Part shown: positions 1-5,775 of the stretch, in pieces
Layout of the letters: every line of letters starts with the position of its first letter
How positions within the stretch are numbered: position 1 is the first letter of the stretch
NCBI GenBank assembly: GCA_019308145.1
Contig: JAFDIG010000143.1
Span: forward strand, 1 to 5,820
Source: Deltaproteobacteria bacterium
GTDB taxonomy: Bacteria; Desulfobacterota; JAFDIG01
Length of the DNA: 5,820 nt
Reading direction: 5' to 3'
Made by a program: the position numbers and the translations under genes
The notes under the pieces: model-generated
Seen by the model: only the letters and a program-made list of their open reading frames with translations
Databases searched by the model: none
What the model was told of the DNA's origin: nothing

Positions 1-1
1 A

Positions 2-1138
2 GAATATCTTCTTCATTATGCTTTTGATCAAAGGGCAAGTGATATTCATATTGAACCAAAAAGGGATAATTCTATTACAAGATTCCGTATTGATGGGATG
101 TTGCATCAGATCCACACAATGCCAAAAATTGTTCACAATGCTGTAGTATCCAGGATAAAAATGTTAGCGAGGATGGATATTGCTGAGAAAAGACGACCTC
201 AAGATGGAAGAATAAAAACAAGTCATAATGGTCGAGAAATAGAACTTAGGGTCTCTTCCTTACCTGTTGCTTTTGGCGAAAAGCTTGTAATAAGAATATT
301 CGATCCTGATATATTGATGCAGGACCTTGAAAATTTAGGATTTTTCCCTCGTGAGCTTGAATTGTTCAAAACGTTTATTGCTCAACCACATGGAATTATT
401 TTGGTTACAGGCCCTACCGGGAGCGGGAAAACAACAACACTTTATTCTTCTCTTAAGGTTCTATCAACTGTAGAGGTAAACATTGTAACAATTGAAGAAC
501 CTATTGAAATGATATGTGAGGAGTTTAATCAGGTAAGTGTTCAACCACAAATAGGGCTTACTTTCGCAAATATCTTAAAGACAATATTAAGACAAGATCC
601 AGATATTATCATGGTCGGTGAGATTAGGGATTTGGAAACTGCTGAAAATGCTATTCAGGCTGCTCTCACAGGTCATTTAGTCTTTTCAACTCTTCATACA
701 AACGATGCTCCTACAGCTATCACAAGGCTTGTAGACCTTGGTGTTCCCCCTTTTCTTATATCATCAACAGTTATAGGAGTTATGGCGCAGAGGCTTGTGA
801 GAAAGATATGCCCAAGCTGTCAGAAGTCTATCCCTTTAGGAGCAGAAGAGATTGAAATATTAGGAATAAAGCAATTTGAGAAAAGGCCTCCTTTAGTGAA
901 GATAGGAGAAGGTTGCCCAGATTGTAGATGGACTGGTTATAAAGGAAGAACAGGACTTTTTGAGGTTATGGAAATAACACCTCAAATTAGAGAGATGATC
1001 CTCTCTAATGTGGATGTCGAGAAGATAAGGATTCAAGCCAAAAAAGATGGGATGATAACCCTTAGGGAGTATGCTATCGAAAAGATGTTAAGAGGTGTTA
1101 CCACATTTGATGAGGTTATAAGGGTGACAGGGATGTAA
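2..1138 (+). CDS. gspE: GspE/PulE-family type II secretion or type IV pilus assembly ATPase (5' partial)
   Basis: Cytoplasmic hexameric ATPase that powers pseudopilus or pilus assembly at the inner membrane. The reading frame is open from base 2, giving 378 visible residues; family members run about 500-570, so the N-terminal domain is missing off the window edge and the ATG at 98 is internal. Visible residues 11-19 (RASDIHIEP) and the RIDGM segment are the conserved N2 domain entry. Walker A GPTGSGKT is at 137-144, the Asp box (TIEEPIE, with Glu where Asp is usual) at 163-169, Walker B DPDIIMVGEIRD at 199-210, and the His box STLHTND at 229-235. Two CxxC pairs at 270/273 and 305/308 form the zinc-binding module typical of GspE and many PilB proteins but absent from PilT. 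The TNDAPTAITRLVDLGVPPFL stretch is closer to GspE than to PilB, but GspE versus PilB/MshE cannot be settled without the neighbours upstream. No convincing intrinsic terminator follows the stop. Confidence 0.93.
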   Translation, partial: EYLLHYAFDQRASDIHIEPKRDNSITRFRIDGMLHQIHTMPKIVHNAVVSRIKMLARMDIAEKRRPQDGRIKTSHNGREIELRVSSLPVAFGEKLVIRIFDPDILMQDLENLGFFPRELELFKTFIAQPHGIILVTGPTGSGKTTTLYSSLKVLSTVEVNIVTIEEPIEMICEEFNQVSVQPQIGLTFANILKTILRQDPDIIMVGEIRDLETAENAIQAALTGHLVFSTLHTNDAPTAITRLVDLGVPPFLISSTVIGVMAQRLVRKICPSCQKSIPLGAEEIEILGIKQFEKRPPLVKIGEGCPDCRWTGYKGRTGLFEVMEITPQIREMILSNVDVEKIRIQAKKDGMITLREYAIEKMLRGVTTFDEVIRVTGM

Positions 1139-1180
1139 AAATTTTCCTTTTATGTTTATCTATTGATAAAAAATTAAAAA

Positions 1181-1211
1181 TTGATTGCCCAAATATCATT
1201 CTTGATATAAA
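1181..1211 (+). promoter_or_regulatory. Candidate sigma70-type promoter with overlapping dyad upstream of mlaE
   Basis: The gap after the secretion ATPase holds TTGATT (1181-1186) and TATAAA (1206-1211), separated by 19 nt, which is longer than the optimal 17. A second TATAAA lies at 1213-1218. A perfect dyad, ATATCA-N4-TGATAT (1193-1208), sits in the spacer and overlaps the -10, where a repressor could act. The DNA is so AT-rich that such matches arise easily by chance. The main argument is that a new unrelated operon has to be transcribed from somewhere in this 125-bp gap unless it is read through from upstream. Confidence 0.25.
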
Positions 1212-1262
1212 GTATAAAATAAGAAAGATTTAATAACCTTTTTACTTTTATTTTTGCCGTTT

Positions 1263-2048
1263 ATGGAAAACCAGCATCCCTTTACAAGAGTAGGGCAACA
1301 AGCTTTTAGAGTTGCTACAATCACTGGAGAAATATTTATATTTCTCATTAAAGCTATTTCCCGTTCTATATTTTCAACTGTAATTATCCAACAGATTATT
1401 CGCCAGATATATTTTATTGGTGTAAGATCGTTACCTCTTGTAACTATCTCTGGTTTTGCTATTGGTGTAGTCATGGCTATGCAGACAATAGGACTTCTGA
1501 CTCGTTTTGGTGCTACTACCTATGTTGCTGTAGTGGTTGGGCTCTCTATGGTAAAAGAACTTGGACCAGTAATCACTGCTTTGATGGTAGCAGGGAGAGC
1601 TGGTTCAGGTATGAGTGCAGAGATAGGTTCTATGAAGGTTACCAATCAGATTGATGCATTAAAAGTCTTAGCAGTTGATCCTGTTCGATATCTTGTTACT
1701 ACACGTATTGTGGCTACTGTGGTGGTTTTGCCTATCCTTACTGCTATAGCAGATGTGGTGGGTATAGGTGGTGGTATGTTGATGGGAGTAACGCAAGGTG
1801 GTATTGGGACACGCCTCTATATTGAAACTACCTTTCGCTTTATTAAGTTAGAAGATATTCTATCTGGTCTTTCAAAAACTATTATTTTTGGACTGCTTAT
1901 TGCTCTTATTGCAACCTATGAAGGTTTTAAAACTAAAGGAGGGACAGCTGGTGTTGGATTAGCGACTACTTCTACTATGGTGCTTTCGTCTCTTTTGATC
2001 TTTATTTCTGATGTTTTTTTAACAAAATTGATGCTTATTATCTTTTAA
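1263..2048 (+). CDS. mlaE: MlaE-type phospholipid ABC transporter permease
   Basis: Integral inner-membrane permease (MlaE/YrbE, TTG2B family) of an MCE-type ABC transporter that moves phospholipid for outer-membrane lipid asymmetry. The 261-residue product matches the usual family length of about 260. It shows an N-terminal interfacial helix, several long hydrophobic segments, the IGVRSLPLV motif near residue 53, and the family hallmark running from KELGPV through RAGSGMSAEIGSMKVTNQID (about residues 98-131), followed by ALKVLAVDPVRYLV. The C-terminal GGTAGVGLATT motif is also conserved. ATG at 1263 was chosen; TTG at 1254 is in frame and would add three residues. Neither start has a clear Shine-Dalgarno sequence, and the upstream frame is closed by a TAA at 1215. 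The stop is only 3 nt before mlaF, so the two are surely co-translated. Function is confident from family; the lipid substrate and transport direction are not shown by sequence. Confidence 0.95.
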   Translation: MENQHPFTRVGQQAFRVATITGEIFIFLIKAISRSIFSTVIIQQIIRQIYFIGVRSLPLVTISGFAIGVVMAMQTIGLLTRFGATTYVAVVVGLSMVKELGPVITALMVAGRAGSGMSAEIGSMKVTNQIDALKVLAVDPVRYLVTTRIVATVVVLPILTAIADVVGIGGGMLMGVTQGGIGTRLYIETTFRFIKLEDILSGLSKTIIFGLLIALIATYEGFKTKGGTAGVGLATTSTMVLSSLLIFISDVFLTKLMLIIF

Positions 2049-2051
2049 GAA

Positions 2052-2792
2052 ATGGAAAAAGATAACAATATAATAAAGGTAATAGGAGTTAGTAAAAGAT
2101 TTGGTGAGCAGGAGGTTTTCAAAGGGCTTAGCCTATCAGTTCGAAAAGGGGAAATATTTGTAATTATGGGTGGGTCAGGGACCGGCAAAAGTGTACTTTT
2201 AAGCATGATGGTTGGTTTAAATACCCCTGACGAGGGAAAGATTATTATTGATGATATGGAGATAACAAAGTTTAAAAAACAAAAAGAGTGGACTTCTTTA
2301 TGGCTTAGGGTAGGATTCTTATTTCAAGGGTCTGCTTTGTTTGATTCAATGAATGTTGAGGAGAATATATCTTTTCCCCTTTATGTCCATTCAGACTTAA
2401 AAGAAAAGGAGATAAAAGCTCGAGTTAAGGATTTATTAAATATGGTAGGATTGCCAGGGATAGAGAAAAAAAAGATTTCAGAATTATCTGGTGGTATGCA
2501 AAAAAGAGTGGCATTAGCAAGAACTATTGCTTTAAATCCTAATATTGTATTTTATGATGAACCAACTACAGGGTTAGATCCTATTACATCTGACAATATA
2601 GGTCTTCTTATTCGTGATTTAAAACATCGTCTCTCCAATACAAGTGTTGTTGTTACACATGATGTTAGGTTATCATATCGCATTGCTGATAGGATGGCAC
2701 TTCTTCATGACGGTAGAGTAACAGCTATTGGTACAGTATCAGAGATGAAAGCAAAAAGGGATCCATTAGTTAGGCGTTTTCTTTTTGGATAA
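2052..2792 (+). CDS. mlaF: MlaF-type phospholipid ABC transporter ATP-binding protein
   Basis: Cytoplasmic ATPase that dimerises on MlaE and drives lipid transfer. All ABC elements are intact in the 246 residues: Walker A GGSGTGKS (40-47), Q-loop FQGSALFDS with Q92, signature LSGGMQKR (145-152), Walker B IVFYDE (165-170) with the D-loop GLDP just after, and switch His203 in VTHD. The GSALFDSM context after the Q-loop is typical of the MlaF/Ttg2A branch rather than of generic ABC importers. The protein stops at RRFLFG, where E. coli MlaF (about 269 residues) continues with a C-terminal extension; that extension takes part in contacts around the MlaB subunit, and no mlaB is visible here. There is no strong ribosome binding site, only AAGAA directly abutting the ATG, consistent with translational coupling to mlaE 3 nt upstream. 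A gap of about 148 bp then separates it from mlaD. Confidence 0.96.
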   Translation: MEKDNNIIKVIGVSKRFGEQEVFKGLSLSVRKGEIFVIMGGSGTGKSVLLSMMVGLNTPDEGKIIIDDMEITKFKKQKEWTSLWLRVGFLFQGSALFDSMNVEENISFPLYVHSDLKEKEIKARVKDLLNMVGLPGIEKKKISELSGGMQKRVALARTIALNPNIVFYDEPTTGLDPITSDNIGLLIRDLKHRLSNTSVVVTHDVRLSYRIADRMALLHDGRVTAIGTVSEMKAKRDPLVRRFLFG

Positions 2793-2810
2793 AAAGATGA
2801 AAAAGGCAGG

Positions 2811-2843
2811 CTTAACTAATTTAGTAATTAAGTAAATTTTTTT
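2811..2843 (+). terminator. Weak terminator-like hairpin and T-run after mlaF
   Basis: CTTAA (2811-2815) can pair with TTAAG (2828-2832), with further partial pairing inside, giving 7 of 9 pairs. Four bases later comes a run of seven T (2837-2843). The stem is almost entirely A-U, so it would be weak. At best it could cause partial termination or attenuation between the permease/ATPase pair and mlaD. It may be chance in such AT-rich DNA. Confidence 0.18.
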
Positions 2844-2857
2844 AAAATTATAAATTA

Positions 2858-2882
2858 TAACTGATTAAAAATTTAATAGTTA
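2858..2882. promoter_or_regulatory. Near-perfect inverted repeat upstream of mlaD (operator or RNA hairpin)
   Basis: TAACT-G-ATTAAA (2858-2869) is followed after two A by TTTAAT-AGTTA (2872-2882), its exact reverse complement apart from one extra G at 2863. That gives 11 pairs with a single bulge. It ends 58 nt before the mlaD ATG, in DNA with no gene. It is not followed by a T-run (ACCCTTTCG comes next), so it is not an intrinsic terminator. It could be a regulator site for an mlaD promoter or an RNA hairpin that protects or punctuates the mRNA between mlaF and mlaD. The arms are AT-rich, which lowers its significance. Confidence 0.3.
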
Positions 2883-2928
2883 CCCTTTCGCTTATTTTTA
2901 ATGGATTGTTTTATTAAATATCTCTTAA

Positions 2929-2934
2929 AAGGAG
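2929..2934 (+). promoter_or_regulatory. Ribosome binding site of mlaD
   Basis: AAGGAG lies 6 nt before the ATG at 2941, an optimal spacing. This decides the start in favour of ATG 2941 over the in-frame TTG at 2938, which would leave only 3 nt. It is the best-formed site in the window, so mlaD is probably translated independently of mlaF. Confidence 0.8.
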
Positions 2935-2940
2935 AGATTG

Positions 2941-3969
2941 ATGAAACAAGTTAAAATATCTAAAATGGAAACATTGGCAGGGTTTTTCCTTTTATTTGGT
3001 ATGGGACTTATCTTTATCATGATTTTTGCTGTTGCATCAAAACAGGAAATCTTTGAAAGTAGATATAAAGTCATCACAATTTTTAACAAGGTAAGTGGCC
3101 TTCAAGAGGGAGCATCTGTAAGGTTGGCAGGTATAAAGGTAGGAAATGTTGAGTCTCTTGAGTTTACCCCAGCTGGCAAGGTAAAGGTTATAATGAGTAT
3201 AAGGAAAAGATATGAAAAACAGATCAGGTCTGATTCAATTGCTTCTATTGGGAGTGTTGGACTTTTAGGGGATAAAAGTATTGAGATTACAGTAGGTAGC
3301 AGAAGCGCAAAGAAGATTTCCCCTATGGGAGTAATAAAGAGTGTAGAGCCAGTTACCTTATCAGATATAATTGATAAAGCAGCACCCTATAAAGTAAAGA
3401 TTGATAGTATACTTACAAATCTTGACATTGTTATTAAAGATTTGAGCGCTAAAGAAGGGGATCTCTTAAGATCGATTTGTAGTGCAAAAGAGATCTTATC
3501 TAAGGTCTCAGAAGGAAAGGGAACATTGAGTGCTTTGATTAACGAAAGGGAGCTCTATAGTGAGGCATCTCAATTAATCAACTCAGGAAATAGGGTTTTA
3601 AGTAACATAGAGGATGTAACAAAGGATCTTAAAGCTACTATTGCCTCTTGGAAAAAAGCTTCTAAAAAATTACCAGAGATAGCAAATAATATAAAGTCAG
3701 CTACCAAACAGATAGATATGCTCACAACAAATTTGGAGGCTGCATCAAGAGATATCTCTTCTATTGTGAAGGATGTTAGCGTTGTTATAAAAAGAGTGCA
3801 AAGATCATCAAGGGAACTTCCTTCTACAATGGAAAATGCAAAGGAAGGTATCTCTGATTTTAAAACAGTTTTTAAGGCTGCTAAAAAAAATTGGTTGATA
3901 AGAGGATATATAAAAAAGCCTGAAAAGTCTAAAATCATTAGATTGGATAGTGATGAGACAATCAGATAA
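2941..3969 (+). CDS. mlaD: MlaD-family MCE-domain lipid-binding protein with long helical tail
   Basis: Periplasmic substrate-binding subunit anchored in the inner membrane; MCE domains assemble into a hexameric ring with a central lipid channel above MlaE. The 342-residue product has a short cytoplasmic N-terminus (KQVKISKME), one membrane helix at about 12-32, and one MCE domain at about 42-120. That domain contains GLQEGASVRLAGIKVGNV and the SVGLLGDKSIEI strand region. A tail of about 200 residues follows, rich in helix-forming heptad-like stretches (roughly 150-310), with GTLSALINERELYS at about 195-207, a motif common in long MlaD-like proteins, and a conserved-looking WLIRGY near 318-323. 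E. coli MlaD is only about 183 residues, so the tail is the notable feature. ATG 2941 is set by the AAGGAG upstream. The last 17 bp overlap the lipoprotein gene that follows. Family assignment is firm; whether it is Mla rather than another single-MCE system rests on its mlaE and mlaF neighbours. Confidence 0.93.
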   Translation: MKQVKISKMETLAGFFLLFGMGLIFIMIFAVASKQEIFESRYKVITIFNKVSGLQEGASVRLAGIKVGNVESLEFTPAGKVKVIMSIRKRYEKQIRSDSIASIGSVGLLGDKSIEITVGSRSAKKISPMGVIKSVEPVTLSDIIDKAAPYKVKIDSILTNLDIVIKDLSAKEGDLLRSICSAKEILSKVSEGKGTLSALINERELYSEASQLINSGNRVLSNIEDVTKDLKATIASWKKASKKLPEIANNIKSATKQIDMLTTNLEAASRDISSIVKDVSVVIKRVQRSSRELPSTMENAKEGISDFKTVFKAAKKNWLIRGYIKKPEKSKIIRLDSDETIR

Positions 3970-4861
3970 GTTTACAATATTTATTATTTTCATAATATTT
4001 TTTATAGCATCCTGTGCTTCACCACCAAAAAGGGAGACCTTAAAGGATAAAGCTGTTCTTTTAAGTCAAAAAGCAGGAGAACGTTTTAAAGAAGGAGATT
4101 TTGATAAAGCATTAGAGCTTGGTTTTGCTTCACTTGATCTGAATAAAAGGGTTGACCATTTAGAAGGTATTGCAACAGATTTTAATAATATAGGTTTAAT
4201 ATATTATAAAAAAGGAGATATAGAGATTGCTAAAAGATATTTTCAAGAGGCAAATCAAATTTATTCCTATTTAGGACATATTTCTGGCATGGTTACAACA
4301 CTCAACCATGAAGGTCTGGTGGCAATGAAGGAGGCTAAGTATAGAGAGGCAGAGGAACTGTTTATAAGCGCCTTGAATTTAGCCAAAAATAACAAGGATA
4401 AAAAAGGTGAAGCCTTTTCTCTTAATAATTATGCTCTCTTACTTTTAAAGGAAGGCTCTTTAGATGAAGCTTTTAAATATTTTGATAAAGCATACATCCT
4501 TGATAAGGATATGTATGAGATTCTGTTTTACAAAGGATTGATAAAAGAAAAACAGGGAAGTATGAATATAGCAGCTAATTTCTATAAACGTGCACTTGAA
4601 ATTGCTAAAGAAGATGAAAACTCTATTTTTGTTGCAAAATGTTTGGACGGATTAGCTAATCTTTATTTTAAGAAAAAAGATTATAAGAAGGCGATTTTTT
4701 ATCAAAGAAGAACATTATGGGTACACCAATCACTTGGTTTTAGGGATAAAGTTGTTAAAGATTTGTTAAAGATTGCTAAAATTTATCAGGAAAAAGGAGA
4801 GAAGAAAAAAGCAGAAGAGTTTTTCTTTAAGGCGAAAAAAGTAAAAAGAAAGCTAAAATGA
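3953..4861 (+). CDS. TPR-repeat lipoprotein, function unknown
   Basis: A 302-residue exported lipoprotein made almost wholly of tetratricopeptide repeats. The N-terminus has a short charged region (RQSDK), a strongly hydrophobic stretch (8-19) and a lipobox IASC, so Cys21 should be lipidated and become the mature N-terminus. The +2 residue is Ala, so by the E. coli rule it would go to the outer membrane. Six or seven TPR-like helix pairs can be traced at about 34-65, 74-107, 113-146, 153-186, 187-219, 227-260 and 267-298, with recurring A/G-x-x-Y/F and A-x-x-x-F/Y spacing. The tail is very lysine-rich. ATG 3953 was chosen; GTG at 3950 is in frame and adds one residue. The start overlaps mlaD by 17 bp with only a weak GGAT upstream, so it is probably translationally coupled to mlaD. 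TPRs bind proteins; an Mla accessory role is inferred from position only. Confidence 0.88.
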   Translation: MRQSDKFTIFIIFIIFFIASCASPPKRETLKDKAVLLSQKAGERFKEGDFDKALELGFASLDLNKRVDHLEGIATDFNNIGLIYYKKGDIEIAKRYFQEANQIYSYLGHISGMVTTLNHEGLVAMKEAKYREAEELFISALNLAKNNKDKKGEAFSLNNYALLLLKEGSLDEAFKYFDKAYILDKDMYEILFYKGLIKEKQGSMNIAANFYKRALEIAKEDENSIFVAKCLDGLANLYFKKKDYKKAIFYQRRTLWVHQSLGFRDKVVKDLLKIAKIYQEKGEKKKAEEFFFKAKKVKRKLK

Positions 4862-4867
4862 TCTTTT

Positions 4868-4873
4868 AAGGAG
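4868..4873 (+). promoter_or_regulatory. Ribosome binding site with unusually short spacing, phosphoesterase gene
   Basis: AAGGAG ends only 2 nt before the ATG at 4876, shorter than the usual 5-9. No better start exists: the upstream in-frame ATG at 4858 hits TAA at 4867, and a downstream start would delete the metal-binding DLH motif at residues 13-15. The start is therefore fixed by the protein, and initiation may be weak or depend on ribosomes finishing the lipoprotein gene 14 nt upstream. Confidence 0.6.
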
Positions 4874-4875
4874 TA

Positions 4876-5742
4876 ATGAAAAAGAATTCTTACAAATTTC
4901 TTTTTACTTCAGATTTACATGGGAATAGATATTATTATGATCTATTACTTAATATAGTAAAAGAAGAAAGAACCGATTATTTACTTTTTGGAGGCGATTT
5001 GCTACCATCTGTATCATCTTCTAATAGCTATTTTGAAATGCTTTATGCCCAAAAGGAATTTGCTAAAGAATATTTTATTCCTTTTGTTCTGTTTTTAGAA
5101 AATGAGTTACCAAATCTTAATATTTATTATATTCCTGGCAATTTTGATTTTAAATTCCCCTTCTTTTATCTTAAAGAAAAAAATAATAAAAGATTTATGG
5201 AATTATCATTCAGAATAACCTTTATAGATGATAACCATTTTTTGTTTGGATATCCATTTGTCCCTCCAACACCATTTCGTCCAAAGGATTATGAAAAATT
5301 GGATGATAAAAATAGATCTTTTCCTTCTCAAAAGATACCTTCTTACATTACCAAATCTGATAAGCTTATACCAGTTATGCCAGAAGAACTCCTTAAGAAT
5401 AATAGGGGCACTATAAAAGACGATCTTTTTGGTTGGCATATAAAAACATCGTGGGAAGCTGGGATTGGTATATTTCACAGTCCCCCATATGAGACTTATT
5501 TAGATCGTATAGATGGCTCTATACCATGTGGCAGCAGAGCTGTTACCGAATTTATTATAAAGAATCAACCTTCTATTACTTTACATGGACATATCCATGA
5601 ATCCATTGCAATAACAAAAAGATTTTCTCAAAGGATTGGCAAAACTCTTTGTATGAATCCTGGACAGAAAATATTTGGTTTTCATTATATAACTTTTGAG
5701 TTTCCCCCTCTTGATATGATAGAGTTGCATATAGTTAGTTAG
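4876..5742 (+). CDS. Calcineurin-like metallophosphoesterase (COG2129/Icc-like)
   Basis: Predicted cytoplasmic di-metal phosphoesterase of 288 residues, without signal peptide or membrane segment. The metal-ligand motifs appear in order: TSDLHGN (Asp13, His15), GGD (Asp41), PGNFD (Asn89), HSPP (His201) and GHIH (His238, His240). In the third motif the usual GNHD is GNFD, so the His that commonly assists catalysis is Phe90. Between motifs 3 and 4 lies an insertion with PPTPFRPKDYEKLD (about 130-143), which I recall as characteristic of a predicted Icc-related subfamily. After HSPP comes YETYLDR, then CGSRAVTEFI and a near-terminal NPG. The substrate cannot be read from sequence; relatives act on cyclic nucleotides or other phosphodiesters. 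The ATG is forced by the position of motif 1. It lies 14 nt after the TPR lipoprotein and is likely the last gene of the operon, since a long imperfect hairpin overlaps its stop codon. Confidence 0.9.
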   Translation: MKKNSYKFLFTSDLHGNRYYYDLLLNIVKEERTDYLLFGGDLLPSVSSSNSYFEMLYAQKEFAKEYFIPFVLFLENELPNLNIYYIPGNFDFKFPFFYLKEKNNKRFMELSFRITFIDDNHFLFGYPFVPPTPFRPKDYEKLDDKNRSFPSQKIPSYITKSDKLIPVMPEELLKNNRGTIKDDLFGWHIKTSWEAGIGIFHSPPYETYLDRIDGSIPCGSRAVTEFIIKNQPSITLHGHIHESIAITKRFSQRIGKTLCMNPGQKIFGFHYITFEFPPLDMIELHIVS

Positions 5743-5775
5743 GTCACACTAAAAAACAAAGGGTGAACTAATTAA
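5735..5775. terminator. Long imperfect hairpin over the stop codon of the phosphoesterase gene
   Basis: Bases 5735-5750 and 5760-5775 are inverted repeats. Of 16 opposed positions, 13 are Watson-Crick, one is G-U and two mismatch (5742/5768 and 5747/5763), around a 9-nt A-rich loop. The left arm contains the TAG stop. There is no T-run directly after the stem (AATTAAAAC follows); the nearest is near 5809-5815, so it is not a textbook intrinsic terminator. It may mark the operon end as a processing or stability hairpin, or be a protein-binding palindrome. Confidence 0.4.

Noticed and set aside
98..1138. ATG at 98 as the true start of the secretion ATPase
   Set aside because: The frame is open upstream to base 2 and encodes conserved family sequence (RASDIHIEP), so this Met is internal and the gene is cut by the window edge.
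1139..1180. Terminator for the secretion ATPase gene
   Set aside because: I looked for a hairpin plus T-run right after the stop at 1138 and found none.
1196..1474. Minus-strand open frame of 92 codons opposite the start of mlaE
   Set aside because: It lies antisense to the conserved MlaE N-terminus, shows no recognisable domain and no ribosome binding site; a shadow frame.
2797..2835. Mini-ORF of 12 codons (MKKAGLTNLVIK) just after mlaF
   Set aside because: Too short, no clear ribosome binding site, and in AT-rich non-coding DNA; no evidence of a leader-peptide role.
2834..2850. AATTTT-TTT-AAAATT inverted repeat
   Set aside because: Only A and T; such palindromes are expected by chance at this composition.
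3570..3993. Two minus-strand open frames opposite the MlaD tail
   Set aside because: They mirror the helical tail of MlaD, whose reverse complement naturally lacks stops; no family features seen.
5206..5478. Open frames on both strands inside the phosphoesterase gene
   Set aside because: They overlap the conserved insertion region of a clearly real gene, with no recognisable motifs or ribosome binding sites.
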